64,000 nucleotides of DNA from Clostridiisalibacter paucivorans DSM 22131 (lineage in GTDB: Bacteria; Bacillota; Clostridia; Tissierellales; Clostridiisalibacteraceae): NCBI RefSeq assembly GCF_000620125.1, contig NZ_JHVL01000009.1, forward strand, positions 25,896 through 89,895. The letters run 5' to 3'. Position 1 is the stretch's first letter. Every line of letters begins with the position of its first letter. Below, one piece after another: positions 8,413-18,188 of this stretch. Under the pieces are notes generated by a model. It saw nothing but the letters and a program-made list of their open reading frames with translations, did not search any database and was not told the DNA's origin. The position numbers and the translations under genes were made by a program.

Positions 8413-9807
8413 ATGTTCCAAAGATTAAAAGCAAGGACTACTATTATGTTTTTGGCCACAACTTTGGTGGCGATTTTCTTGGTAAGCATTATTGCAAATA
8501 TAACTATATTCCAAAAATTTAATATGTATATGGAAGAGGAACAGGAAGACAAGATTAAATCTATAATAGAACTTGTTGAATATGCATATTCTCTAGATAA
8601 ACAATGGAATAGAAGGGTGTTGGAGAATATAGATGTATCTCCCGTTATAAATGGATTTGATATAGTTATTCGTGATATAAGAGGGGATGTTATATATAAT
8701 CAAGATATGACAAATTCCATGATGGAAATGCATAGGAGAATGATGGGCGGAATGGGACATGGAATGATGGATGATACAAATACAACAGATGATTATAGAA
8801 CAGAAATTCATAAGGTGTTTTTTAATGATAAGAAGATAGGTACAATAGAGATAGGGTATGAAGGGCCTTTTATGATATCCGAGAGGGAAGTAGATTTTAC
8901 GAAGGGAATAAATATGTCTATATTATATGGAGCACTTTTTTCCATAGCGGTTGCAGTTATTATGGGTATATATTTTTCAGATATATTATCTAAACCAATA
9001 ATTAATATTACTAAGGCATCTAATAAAATAAGAAATGGAAATTTGAATATAAAACTGAAGGAAGAGAATAAAATAATTGAATTTAAGGAATTGACCTATT
9101 CCATAAACCATTTAGCAAAATCCTTAGAAGAACAAAATATGTTTAGAAAACAACTCACCTCTGATATATCCCATGAACTTAGGACTCCACTATCTATTTT
9201 ACAGAGTCATACTGAAGCCTTAGCAGATGGTATATGGGAGCCTAATATTGAAAGAATGGAAGTAATAAGAAATGAAGTATATAGGCTAAATAAGCTAGTG
9301 GAGCAGTTAAAGTATGTAGCAGATATAGAAAATCATAAATTTGAGATCACTAAGGAATCAGTAAATCTATCTAAGCTATTGATGGATATAGTTGAAAACT
9401 TCAGATATCAGTTTGTTAGAAGTAATGTTGAATTAAAAACTGATATAGATGAAGAAATATATATTATGGGCGATAGGGATAAATTGAGTCAAGTATTTAT
9501 AAATATTATTTCTAATGGTTTGAAATTTTCCAAGGAAGGAGGGTTTGTATATATAGAATTAAAAGATAAAAAAAATTATATTCTGGTTACAATAGAAGAT
9601 AATGGTATAGGTATACCAGAAGAAGACATTGATTATATATTTGAACGATTCTATAGGAGTGAAAAGTCTAGAAATAGGAAAACAGGAGGATCTGGAGTAG
9701 GGCTTACAATAGTTAAGACTATAGTTGAGGCCCATGGAGGCACTATAGATGTAGAGAGTAAAGAAGGACAAGGAAGTAAATTTATGATAAAATATTATGA
9801 TAGATAA
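8413..9807 (+). CDS. Membrane sensor histidine kinase with a Met/His-rich external loop
   Basis: 464 residues. TM1 lies at about 10-32, the extracytoplasmic domain at 33-165, TM2 at about 168-192, then HAMP. The HisKA box SDISHELRTPLS has His254. The HATPase shows NIISNGLKFS, EDNGIGIP and GGSGVGLTIVKTI. Residues 103-119 of the outer domain contain seven Met and two His in 17 positions (MMEMHRRMMGGMGHGMM), a composition typical of Cu(I)/Ag(I)-binding segments, so metal sensing is plausible but unproven. It is coupled to the response regulator two bases upstream; secA starts 33 bases downstream. Confidence 0.93.
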   Translation: MFQRLKARTTIMFLATTLVAIFLVSIIANITIFQKFNMYMEEEQEDKIKSIIELVEYAYSLDKQWNRRVLENIDVSPVINGFDIVIRDIRGDVIYNQDMTNSMMEMHRRMMGGMGHGMMDDTNTTDDYRTEIHKVFFNDKKIGTIEIGYEGPFMISEREVDFTKGINMSILYGALFSIAVAVIMGIYFSDILSKPIINITKASNKIRNGNLNIKLKEENKIIEFKELTYSINHLAKSLEEQNMFRKQLTSDISHELRTPLSILQSHTEALADGIWEPNIERMEVIRNEVYRLNKLVEQLKYVADIENHKFEITKESVNLSKLLMDIVENFRYQFVRSNVELKTDIDEEIYIMGDRDKLSQVFINIISNGLKFSKEGGFVYIELKDKKNYILVTIEDNGIGIPEEDIDYIFERFYRSEKSRNRKTGGSGVGLTIVKTIVEAHGGTIDVESKEGQGSKFMIKYYDR

Positions 9808-9840
9808 ATATCATAATACTTTAGAAGGTGGTATATATAT

Positions 9841-12573
9841 ATGAAGAAATTTTTTGAAAAGGTATTTGGTACCTATAGTCAAAGGGAAATAAAAAGAATG
9901 GAACCAACCATAGATAAAATAGAGAGCTTAGATGAAGAAATGCAAGCATTAACAGATGAACAATTGAAGGAAAAAACTCAATATTTTAAGGAAAGATTAA
10001 AGGGTGGAGATACCCTCGATGATATATTGCCAGAGGCATTTGCAGTTGTTAGAGAGGCAGCATATAGGGTATTGGGTATGAAACACTATAGGGTACAGCT
10101 TATAGGTGGTATGGTATTGCACCAAGGAAGTATAGCTGAGATGAAAACAGGTGAAGGTAAGACATTGGTTGCAACATTACCGGTATATTTAAATGCCCTA
10201 GAAGGCAAAGGAGTACATGTCATAACAGTAAATGACTATCTAGCTCAAAGAGATAAGGAATGGATGGGTAAATTATACGAATTTTTAGGTCTTACTGTGG
10301 GATGTATAAGTCATGATATGGATAGTAGTGAGAGAAAAGATGCATATAATAGGGATATCACATATGGAACAAATAATGAATTTGGATTTGATTATCTAAG
10401 GGATAATATGGTCATATATAAAAAAGAAATGGTTCAAAGGGAGTTAAATTATGCCATTATAGATGAGGTAGATAGTATACTTATAGATGAAGCCAGAACT
10501 CCCCTTATTATATCAGGAGCAGGGGATAAATCTACCAGTCTCTATATGGCTGCAAATTCCTTTGTACAAACTCTAAAGGGAAGAAAAATTGATCCTAATG
10601 AAAAAAATGATAGATTTAGTAGAGAGATAAAAGAAGAGACTGTAGATTTTACCATAGATGAAAAGTCTAAGATAGTAAACTTAACAGAAAAGGGTATAAA
10701 AAAAGCAGAGAACTTTTTTAGTGTAGAAAATCTGGCTGACACTAAAAATATGGAGTTATCTCATCATATTAATCAGGCATTAAAGGCACATAATCTTATG
10801 TTTAGGGATAAGGATTATGTGGTTAAAGATGGAGAGGTAGTTATAGTAGATGACTTTACTGGAAGACTTATGTTTGGTAGGAGATATAGTGATGGACTAC
10901 ATCAAGCAATAGAAGCCAAAGAGGGGCTAGATGTAAAAAGAGAATCAAAGACATTGGCAACTATAACATTTCAAAATTACTTTAGGATGTATGAAAAGCT
11001 TTCAGGTATGACAGGTACAGCTAAAACTGAGGAAGAAGAATTTAAACATATATACGGAATGGATGTAATAGAGATACCTACTAATAAACCTGTTATAAGG
11101 GCAGATTATCCAGATACGGTATATAAAAGTGAAGAGGCTAAATTTGATGCAGTGATTGAGGAAATTAAAGAGAAACATAGCAAAGGTCAACCAGTACTTG
11201 TTGGTACCATATCTATAGAAAATTCAGAAACACTTAGTAAAATGCTTAAAAAGGCTAGGATACCCCATGAGGTATTAAATGCAAAGCATCATGAAAGGGA
11301 AGCAGATATAGTTGCACAGGCAGGACGTTTTGGAGCTGTTACTATAGCTACAAATATGGCAGGTAGAGGTACAGATATTGTGTTGGGAGGAAATCCTGAA
11401 TTTATGGCTAAGTCTGAAATGAAGAAAAGAGGCTATAGTGAGCATATGATAGCATTGGCAGATAGTCATACAAGCACAGAGGATAAAGAAATAATAGATG
11501 CCAAAGATACATTAAATAAATTGGTACAGAAGTATAAAGATGATACTAAAGATGAAGAACAGAAAGTAATAGAAGCTGGTGGACTTCATATTATAGGTAC
11601 TGAAAGGCATGAGTCTAGAAGGATAGATAATCAGTTAAGAGGACGTGCAGGTAGACAGGGAGATCCTGGTTCCTCTAGGTTTTTCATATCCCTTGAAGAT
11701 GACTTAATGAGACTTTTCGGTAGTGAAAAAATAATGGGAATGGTAAATAGTTTGGGTATGCCAGATGACGAACCTTTGGAGCATAAATTATTGTCAAAAT
11801 CTATAGAGGGTGCCCAAAGAAGAGTGGAAGGCAGAAACTTTGGCATAAGGAAACATGTTCTTCAATATGACGATGTAATGAATAAACAAAGAGAAGTAAT
11901 ATATGAACAGAGAAAGATGGTACTAGAAGGAGAAGATTTAAAGGCATATATTGCTTCTATGGTTGAAGATATAGTGGTCGATGCAGTTAATGTATATACA
12001 GCTGAAGCCAAATATCCTGAAGACTGGGATTTAACTGGTCTTGAAGAATATTTAGGTAATATATTCTTGCCTAAAAACAGCCTACAATTTGAAGATATAG
12101 AAGATTTGACTACTGATGATTTGAAGAACAGAATAATGGATATAGCTAAAAAACTCTATGAAGAGAAGGAAGAAGAAATAGGGCAAGAACAGATAAGGGA
12201 AATAGAAAGGGTAATTCTCCTTAGAGTTGTAGATAGTAAGTGGATGGATCATATAGATGCTATGGATCAATTGAGACAAGGTATAGGTCTTAGAGCATTA
12301 GGAAATGAAGACCCTGTTAGGGCATATCAGATGGAAGGGTTTGATATGTTTGAGGCTATGGTGCATAATATAAAAATAGACACAGTAAAGTATCTATATA
12401 ATTTAAGAGCAGAAGAAAAGGTTGAAAGAAAGAAGGTAGCTAAAGTAACAGGTGCTAGTCATGGGGGAGAATCTCCTAAACAAAAGACAGTGGTAAAGGG
12501 CAGAAAAATAGGTAGAAATGAACCCTGTCCCTGTGGTAGTGGTAAAAAGTATAAGAAATGTTGTGGAAGATAA
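9841..12573 (+). CDS. secA: Preprotein translocase ATPase SecA
   Basis: A 910-residue SecA. Walker A is MKTGEGKT at residues 101-108 and Walker B is DEVD at 208-211. The preprotein cross-linking domain, second nucleotide-binding fold ([36 protein letters not shown]), helical scaffold and C-terminal zinc-binding [13 protein letters not shown] tail are all present. SecA drives secretory proteins through SecYEG. The GGTGG ribosome site upstream of ATG 9841 is followed by a TATA-rich spacer. prfB follows, as in Bacillus. Confidence 0.99.
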   Translation: MKKFFEKVFGTYSQREIKRMEPTIDKIESLDEEMQALTDEQLKEKTQYFKERLKGGDTLDDILPEAFAVVREAAYRVLGMKHYRVQLIGGMVLHQGSIAEMKTGEGKTLVATLPVYLNALEGKGVHVITVNDYLAQRDKEWMGKLYEFLGLTVGCISHDMDSSERKDAYNRDITYGTNNEFGFDYLRDNMVIYKKEMVQRELNYAIIDEVDSILIDEARTPLIISGAGDKSTSLYMAANSFVQTLKGRKIDPNEKNDRFSREIKEETVDFTIDEKSKIVNLTEKGIKKAENFFSVENLADTKNMELSHHINQALKAHNLMFRDKDYVVKDGEVVIVDDFTGRLMFGRRYSDGLHQAIEAKEGLDVKRESKTLATITFQNYFRMYEKLSGMTGTAKTEEEEFKHIYGMDVIEIPTNKPVIRADYPDTVYKSEEAKFDAVIEEIKEKHSKGQPVLVGTISIENSETLSKMLKKARIPHEVLNAKHHEREADIVAQAGRFGAVTIATNMAGRGTDIVLGGNPEFMAKSEMKKRGYSEHMIALADSHTSTEDKEIIDAKDTLNKLVQKYKDDTKDEEQKVIEAGGLHIIGTERHESRRIDNQLRGRAGRQGDPGSSRFFISLEDDLMRLFGSEKIMGMVNSLGMPDDEPLEHKLLSKSIEGAQRRVEGRNFGIRKHVLQYDDVMNKQREVIYEQRKMVLEGEDLKAYIASMVEDIVVDAVNVYTAEAKYPEDWDLTGLEEYLGNIFLPKNSLQFEDIEDLTTDDLKNRIMDIAKKLYEEKEEEIGQEQIREIERVILLRVVDSKWMDHIDAMDQLRQGIGLRALGNEDPVRAYQMEGFDMFEAMVHNIKIDTVKYLYNLRAEEKVERKKVAKVTGASHGGESPKQKTVVKGRKIGRNEPCPCGSGKKYKKCCGR

Positions 12574-12577
12574 AGAT

Positions 12578-12610
12578 TTAGTTAGTAGTTATTAGTTCGT
12601 AGTTTGAAGT
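12578..12610. repeat. Heptamer-type dispersed repeat (secA-prfB gap)
   Basis: The stretch consists of degenerate 7-base units related to TTAGTAG/TTAGTTC/GTAGTTT. The same units recur in several other intergenic gaps of this window. No gene is seen here. Confidence 0.6.
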
Positions 12611-12636
12611 AAAACTAATGTATAGGAGTTGATAGT

Positions 12637-13741
12637 GTGATAATTGAGCTTGATGAATTCAAATCCAATATTGAATCATTAAAAGAAACTATAAAAGAAA
12701 TAGGTGTTTCACTTTGACCCAGCTAGTATTGAGTCTAAGATAAAAGATTTGGAAAAAGAAATGACGGATCCTGAATTCTGGAATGATAATGAAAGGGCAC
12801 AGAAGGTAAGTCAGGATGCTAATGATTTGAAGGAAAAATTAAATCAATATAAGGGTATAGTAAGGGATAGTGATGAAATATTATTATTAATAGATATGGT
12901 ACAAGAAGAAAATGACCCTTCTATGGTTTCAGATATAAAAAATAGCGTAAAAGACTTGGAAAAGAGAGTAGAGGATTTAAGGCTGAGCACCCTTTTGAAA
13001 GGGGAATATGATAAGAACAATGCTATACTTTCTATTCACTCAGGGGCAGGAGGATTAGAGGCACAGGATTGGGCGGAGATGCTTCTAAGGATGTATACAA
13101 GGTGGAGTGAAAGAAAGGGATATAAACTAGAAACTTTAGATATACTCCCCGATACAGAGGCAGGAATAAAAAGTGTGACTCTTTTGATTAAGGGAGTTAA
13201 TGCCTATGGATATTTAAAATGTGAAAAAGGGGTCCATAGATTAGTGAGGATATCACCCTTTGATTCATCAGGTAGAAGACATACATCCTTTGCTTCAGTA
13301 GATGTAATGCCTGAAATCGATGATAATATAGATATTGATATAAACCCCAATGATTTAAAGGTAGATACCTACAGGGCCAGTGGAGCAGGGGGCCAGCATG
13401 TAAATAAAACTGATTCAGCGGTAAGGATAACTCATATTCCCACTGGCATAGTGGTACAGTGTCAAAATGAGAGGTCACAACATAGCAATAGGGCAACGGC
13501 AATGAAGATGCTCACATCAAAACTTATAGAATTAAAAGAGCAGGAGCAAAAAGAAAAAATTGAAGATTTACAAGGAAATTATAATCAAATTGCATGGGGG
13601 TCACAGATAAGATCCTATGTATTTCATCCATATAATTTAGTAAAAGACCATAGAACTAATGCAGAAAAAGGAAATACCACAGCAGTTATGGATGGAGATA
13701 TAGATATATTTATAAATGAATATTTGAAAAAGAATAGTTAG
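12637..13741 (+). CDS. prfB: Peptide chain release factor 2 (programmed +1 frameshift)
   Basis: The gene reads 12637-12714 and then, after skipping T12715, continues 12716-13741, giving 368 residues. The GTG at 12637 has an AGGAG site at 12624-12628. The zero frame ends at CTT TGA (12712-12717), the classic RF2 autoregulatory stop: when RF2 is scarce the ribosome slips +1 to read GAC. An AGG at 12702-12704 can act as the internal Shine-Dalgarno stimulator. The downstream protein has the RF2-specific SPF tripeptide ([12 protein letters not shown]) and the GGQ motif at residues 251-253. It releases peptides at UGA and UAA. Confidence 0.97.
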
Positions 13742-13742
13742 C

Positions 13743-13824
13743 AGCTATTAGCTAGTAGTTAGTAGTTTATGGTGGAAGTCCTATGGATTTCAAATCATAA
13801 CTTTACTAACTATTAGCTAAGGCT
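13743..13824. repeat. Palindromic dispersed repeat between prfB and tex
   Basis: A long imperfect palindrome. The left arm runs from AGCTATTAGC through TAGTTAGTAG to GGAAGTCC; the right arm starts GGATTTC and ends with ACTAACTATTAGCT. The core GGAAGTCC-TAT-GGATTTC recurs as GAAATCC-TGT-GGATTTC at 23441-23457 and GAAATCC-TAC-GGATTTC at 61273-61289. Heptamer-like arms flank the core. It is non-coding and could form a long hairpin in the transcript. Confidence 0.75.
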
Positions 13825-13842
13825 AAATAAAGGAGTGGAATA

Positions 13843-15990
13843 ATGGATATTATTTCAATATTAGTAAATGAATTCAAGCTCAAGAAATTTCAAGTTGAAA
13901 ATACCATAAAACTTATAGATGAAGGAAATACTATTCCCTTTATTGCTCGATATAGAAAGGAAAAGACTGGGGAATTAAGTGATGTGGTTTTAAGGGACTT
14001 AAATGACAGACTTACATATTTAAGAAATTTAGAAAGTAGAAAAGAAGAAGTAATAAGGCTTATATCGGATCAGGACAAGCTTACAGATAAACTTCAGAAT
14101 GAAATAATTGAGGCAAAGACACTACAGAGAGTAGAGGATTTGTACAGGCCTTATAAACAGAAACGTAGAACTAGAGCTACTAAGGCCAAAGAAAAGGGAT
14201 TAGAGCCATTGGCCAATATTATATTGAGTCAAGATGTATTGACAGGAGATATAGAGACTATTGTATCTCCATATATAGATGAAGAAAAAGAGGTTAATAC
14301 TGTAGAAGATGCTTTACAGGGAGCAATGGATATAATAGCAGAAACAGTATCTGATAATGCAGATTTTAGAAAAATAATAAGAAGAAAGACATATAATGAA
14401 GGTATATTGGTGACAACTGCCACAGATAAGGAAGCTAAATCTGTATATGAGATGTACTATGATTATAGAGAACCAGTAAAGAAAGTTGCAAATCATAGGG
14501 TGTTAGCCATAAATAGAGCAGAGAAGGAAAAGGTTGTAAGGGCAAAGATAGAATCACCAGAGCATGAAATAATAGATGATTTAAAAAATAGAATGTTAAA
14601 AAATAGGGAAGCTATAACAACACCTTATTTAGAGGCGGCAGTGGAAGATGGATATAAAAGACTTATATCTCCATCTATAGAAAGAGATATAAGGAGTAGC
14701 CTTACAGAAGTAGCAGAGGATGAAGGAATAAAAATATTTGCTAAAAACTTAAAGCCCTTATTGATGCAACCACCGATGAATAATATAGTAGTTATGGGGT
14801 TTGATCCCGCATATAGAACTGGATGTAAAATAGCAGTAGTAGACGAAACAGGAAAACTATTGGACTATACTACAGTATACCCAACAGAACCTCAAAACAA
14901 GGTAGAGGAAGCAAAAAAAGAATTAAAAGACCTTATTTTAAAATATGGTGTGGACATTATAGCCATAGGCAATGGTACAGCATCACGGGAGTCTGAGAGT
15001 ATAGTAGCAGATATGATAAAGGAAATCGACAAAAAGGTATATTATGTTATAGTTAGTGAAGCGGGAGCATCTGTATATTCGGCATCTAAGATAGCCAATG
15101 AAGAGTATCCTGATATAAATGTATCTATTAGAGGTGCCATATCCATAGCAAAAAGATTGCAAGATCCATTGGCTGAATTGGTAAAAATAGATCCTAAGCA
15201 TGTGGGTGTAGGACAGTATCAGCATGATTTAAATCAAGGTAAATTAGATGAGGCATTGAAGGCGGTAGTAGAAGATTGTGTAAATACTGTGGGGGTAGAC
15301 CTAAATACAGCATCTCCATCATTGTTACAATACGTTTCAGGTATATCTAAATCTGTAGCAAATAATATAGTTAGACATAGAGAAGAGATAGGACGATTTA
15401 CCAACAGGAATCAGCTATTGGATGTGAAGCGACTAGGCAACCAGACATTTGTACAATGTGCAGGATTTTTGAGGATTTCTGGAGGAGACAATGTCTTAGA
15501 TAATACATCAGTACATCCTGAATCTTATGATGTAGCTGATAAACTCATAGATAGACTTAATATAGATATAAATGATAAAAACAGTACAGCTGTAGTAGAT
15601 TTATTAGTAAAAAACAAGGGGTTAGATGTACTAGCTGAAGAACTAGATGTTGGGATACCAACTTTGAATGATATTATAACAGAGCTTAAAAAGCCAGGCA
15701 GAGATCCCAGGGAAGAAATGCCAAAACCTATATTTAGAACTGATGTATTGAAGATAGAAGATTTAAAGGAAAATATGGTATTAACGGGAACTGTAAGAAA
15801 TGTAGTAGACTTTGGAGCATTTGTAGATATTGGTGTAAAACAAGATGGATTGGTACATATATCCCAAATTAGTGATAGATTTATAAAACATCCTATGGAG
15901 GTCTTATCAGTGGGAGATGTTGTGAATGCAAAAATTATAGGGATAGATAAGGATAGGGGAAAGATATCTTTGAGTATAAGAGAAGTATAA
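13843..15990 (+). CDS. tex: Tex-family RNA-binding transcription accessory protein
   Basis: A 715-residue Tex protein. It has the N-terminal helical region (TIPFIARYRKEKTGEL), the YqgF/RNase H-like fold (MGFDPAYRTGCKIAVVDETG, about 325-345), helix-hairpin-helix motifs (LNTASPSLLQYVSGISKSVA), and a C-terminal S1 domain (about 645-715, GTVRNVVDFGAFVDIGVKQD). Tex proteins bind nucleic acid and affect transcription and RNA metabolism. AAAGGAG precedes the ATG. The gene stands alone between a palindromic repeat and a strong terminator. Confidence 0.97.
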   Translation: MDIISILVNEFKLKKFQVENTIKLIDEGNTIPFIARYRKEKTGELSDVVLRDLNDRLTYLRNLESRKEEVIRLISDQDKLTDKLQNEIIEAKTLQRVEDLYRPYKQKRRTRATKAKEKGLEPLANIILSQDVLTGDIETIVSPYIDEEKEVNTVEDALQGAMDIIAETVSDNADFRKIIRRKTYNEGILVTTATDKEAKSVYEMYYDYREPVKKVANHRVLAINRAEKEKVVRAKIESPEHEIIDDLKNRMLKNREAITTPYLEAAVEDGYKRLISPSIERDIRSSLTEVAEDEGIKIFAKNLKPLLMQPPMNNIVVMGFDPAYRTGCKIAVVDETGKLLDYTTVYPTEPQNKVEEAKKELKDLILKYGVDIIAIGNGTASRESESIVADMIKEIDKKVYYVIVSEAGASVYSASKIANEEYPDINVSIRGAISIAKRLQDPLAELVKIDPKHVGVGQYQHDLNQGKLDEALKAVVEDCVNTVGVDLNTASPSLLQYVSGISKSVANNIVRHREEIGRFTNRNQLLDVKRLGNQTFVQCAGFLRISGGDNVLDNTSVHPESYDVADKLIDRLNIDINDKNSTAVVDLLVKNKGLDVLAEELDVGIPTLNDIITELKKPGRDPREEMPKPIFRTDVLKIEDLKENMVLTGTVRNVVDFGAFVDIGVKQDGLVHISQISDRFIKHPMEVLSVGDVVNAKIIGIDKDRGKISLSIREV

Positions 15991-16035
15991 AAAATGCCTG
16001 TGTAGGTGTGATCACACCTACACAGGCATTTTTTC
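15990..16035. terminator. Strong bidirectional-looking terminator after tex
   Basis: A near-perfect stem runs from AAAATGCCTGTGTAGGTGT to its complement, with a GATC centre and a T run. It begins at the last base of the tex stop. Confidence 0.92.
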
Positions 16036-16051
16036 ATATTTTGATAAACTT

Positions 16052-16097
16052 ATAGTATCTTTTTAGATACTATGATACAAAAATGATACTATAATAC
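16052..16097. promoter_or_regulatory. Inverted and direct repeats upstream of the first acyl-CoA dehydrogenase
   Basis: ATAGTATCT (16052-16060) and AGATACTAT (16065-16073) form an inverted repeat. Direct TGATAC copies follow at 16073-16078 and 16084-16089 with five bases between. This could be an operator for the acd-etfBA operon, or a remnant of a recombination site, because the same paired TGATAC motif lies at the 3' end of the integrase at 62956-62972. The role is unknown. Confidence 0.4.
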
Positions 16098-16219
16098 AAA
16101 TATTATATAATATCACATAAAAGTGCGTACTTGTACAATAGAAATATATTGGTTAAAATTGTGTCAGATAATGAAAGTATACAATAAAAATTTAATTATA
16201 AAATTTAGGAGGAGAGGCA

Positions 16220-17359
16220 ATGAACTTTGAATTAAGTAAAGAGCAAAAGTTAGTTGTTCAATCAGTTAGGGATTTTGCACAGAATGAAGTGAAACCTATA
16301 GCAGCAGAAGCTGACCAGACAGGGATTTTTCCTATGGAACAATATAAAAAAATGGGGAAAATGGGATTGATAGGTCTGCCTTATTCCACAGATTATGAAG
16401 GGGCAGGAGGAGATTATTTGTCATATATCCTTGCTGTAGAAGAGATTTCAAAGGTAGATGGCTCATTGGGCATATCATATTCAGTACAGACATCTCTTTG
16501 TATGGGAGCATTGAATGCCTTTGGTACTGAAGAACAAAAGAAAAAATATCTTCCAGATTTATGCTCTGGTAGAAAAATAGGTTCATTTGGCTTGACAGAA
16601 CCAAATGCAGGAACTGATGCTTCAGGACAACAGACAATTGCAGTGAAAGATGGAGAGCATTATATATTAAACGGACAAAAATGTTTTATAACAAATAGCC
16701 CTATTGCAGATACTTTTGTAATATTTGCCATGACAGATAGAAGTAAAGGTACTAAGGGAATTTCAGCATTTATAGTGGAAAAAGAATATGATGGGATATC
16801 AATTGGAAAAATTGAAGATAAGATGGGAATCAGATCATCTCAAGTTGGTGAAGTTGTTTTAGAAGATTGTAGAGTACCAGCAGAAAACTTACTTGGTAAA
16901 GAGGGCAGAGGATTTGGTATCGCAATGAAGACCCTTGATGGGGGAAGAATAGGTGTAGCTGCTCAAGCATTGGGTATTGCTGAAGGGGCATTAGAAGAGA
17001 CTATAGAATACATGAAAGAAAGAAAGCAATTTGGGAAACCACTTCATAAATTCCAATATCTATCATTTAGAATGGCGGATTTAAAGGCAAGGATAGAGCA
17101 AGCTAGATATCTAGTATATAAAGCTGCAATGGATAAAAATGATGGAAAATCATATTCAGTATCAGCAGCATTGGCTAAAATGACAGCATCAGATTGTGCT
17201 ATGTATGTAACAACAAATTGTGTTCAAATGTTAGGTGGATATGGATTTATTAAAGATTATCCATTGGAAAGAATGATGAGAGATGCTAAGATAACTCAAA
17301 TATATGAGGGAACTAATGAAGTTCAAAGAATGGTTATTTCAGGGGCAATGTTCAGATAG
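16220..17359 (+). CDS. Acyl-CoA dehydrogenase (butyryl-CoA dehydrogenase type), cassette 1
   Basis: A 379-residue short-chain acyl-CoA dehydrogenase. The substrate/FAD signatures [19 protein letters not shown] and CFITNSPIADTFVIFAMT are present. The C-terminal [23 protein letters not shown] and IYEGTNEVQRMVIS include the Glu expected to act as catalytic base. The family passes electrons from an acyl-CoA, or to an enoyl-CoA, through Etf. AGGAGGAG precedes the ATG, and etfB and etfA follow at once. In clostridia such operons reduce crotonyl-CoA or similar enoyl-CoAs with electron bifurcation. The substrate cannot be fixed from sequence. Confidence 0.95.
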   Translation: MNFELSKEQKLVVQSVRDFAQNEVKPIAAEADQTGIFPMEQYKKMGKMGLIGLPYSTDYEGAGGDYLSYILAVEEISKVDGSLGISYSVQTSLCMGALNAFGTEEQKKKYLPDLCSGRKIGSFGLTEPNAGTDASGQQTIAVKDGEHYILNGQKCFITNSPIADTFVIFAMTDRSKGTKGISAFIVEKEYDGISIGKIEDKMGIRSSQVGEVVLEDCRVPAENLLGKEGRGFGIAMKTLDGGRIGVAAQALGIAEGALEETIEYMKERKQFGKPLHKFQYLSFRMADLKARIEQARYLVYKAAMDKNDGKSYSVSAALAKMTASDCAMYVTTNCVQMLGGYGFIKDYPLERMMRDAKITQIYEGTNEVQRMVISGAMFR

Positions 17360-17388
17360 TATAAAAAACATTTAAGGAGGTAGGAGAT

Positions 17389-18168
17389 ATGAATATAGTT
17401 GTTTGTGTAAAACAAGTTCCAGATACAAATGAAGTTAAAATAGATCCAAAAAAAGGAACCCTTATAAGAGAAGGAGTTCCATCAATTATGAATCCCGATG
17501 ATAAAAATGCTTTAGAAGAAGCATTGAGATTAAAGGATGAAAATGGAGCAAGGGTTACTGTAATTACTATGGGACCTCCACAGGCAGAAGCTGTATTAAG
17601 GGAAGCTATTGCCATGGGTGCAGATGATACAGTGTTAATTACAGATAGAGCATTTGCAGGAGCAGATACATTGGCTACTTCAAATGCATTGGCAGGAGCA
17701 TTAAGAAAATTAGATTACGATATAATTTTTGCAGGTAGACAAGCTATAGATGGTGATACTGCACAGGTTGGACCTGGAATAGCGGAACATTTAGGCATTG
17801 CTCAAGTAACCTATGTTGAAGAAGTAAAAGTTGAAGGAGATTTTCTAAAAGTAAGAAGGGCATTGGAAGATGGTTATGAGATGTTAGAAGTGAAAACACC
17901 ATGCTTACTCACAGCTATAGATACATTAAATGAACCAAGGTATATGAATATGGGAGAGATATTTAATACATTTGAAAAAGAAGTAAAGGTATGGAATGCA
18001 GATGATATAGATGTGGACAAGTCAGTTTTAGGATTGAAGGGATCGCCAACTAAAGTAAAAAGATCATGGCCTAAAGAGACAAAGGGAAAAGGAGAAATAG
18101 TTGAATTGCCAACAAAAGAGGCAGCGGCATTGGCTCTTTCAAAACTAAAGGAAAAACACTATATTTAA
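17389..18168 (+). CDS. etfB: Electron transfer flavoprotein beta subunit, cassette 1
   Basis: A 259-residue EtfB starting MNIVVCVKQVPDTNEVKIDP. It carries the nucleotide-binding loop (AGRQAIDGDTAQVGPGIAEHL) and the C-terminal KEKHYI tail. With EtfA it forms the FAD-binding partner of the acyl-CoA dehydrogenase encoded upstream. An AGGAGG ribosome site precedes it and etfA starts 20 bases after its stop. The EtfB at 39472-40260 is a close paralogue sharing the same N-terminal block. Confidence 0.96.
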   Translation: MNIVVCVKQVPDTNEVKIDPKKGTLIREGVPSIMNPDDKNALEEALRLKDENGARVTVITMGPPQAEAVLREAIAMGADDTVLITDRAFAGADTLATSNALAGALRKLDYDIIFAGRQAIDGDTAQVGPGIAEHLGIAQVTYVEEVKVEGDFLKVRRALEDGYEMLEVKTPCLLTAIDTLNEPRYMNMGEIFNTFEKEVKVWNADDIDVDKSVLGLKGSPTKVKRSWPKETKGKGEIVELPTKEAAALALSKLKEKHYI

Positions 18169-18188
18169 TAGAATAGGAGGGAAACGGA

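Noticed and set aside
12637..13741. prfB as a frameshifted gene
   Set aside because: The CTT TGA C site is the conserved RF2 autoregulatory frameshift.
15525..16037. 170-residue minus-strand open frame over the tex 3' end and terminator
   Set aside because: It runs through the perfect tex terminator stem and the S1 domain of tex; no ribosome site or family match is visible.
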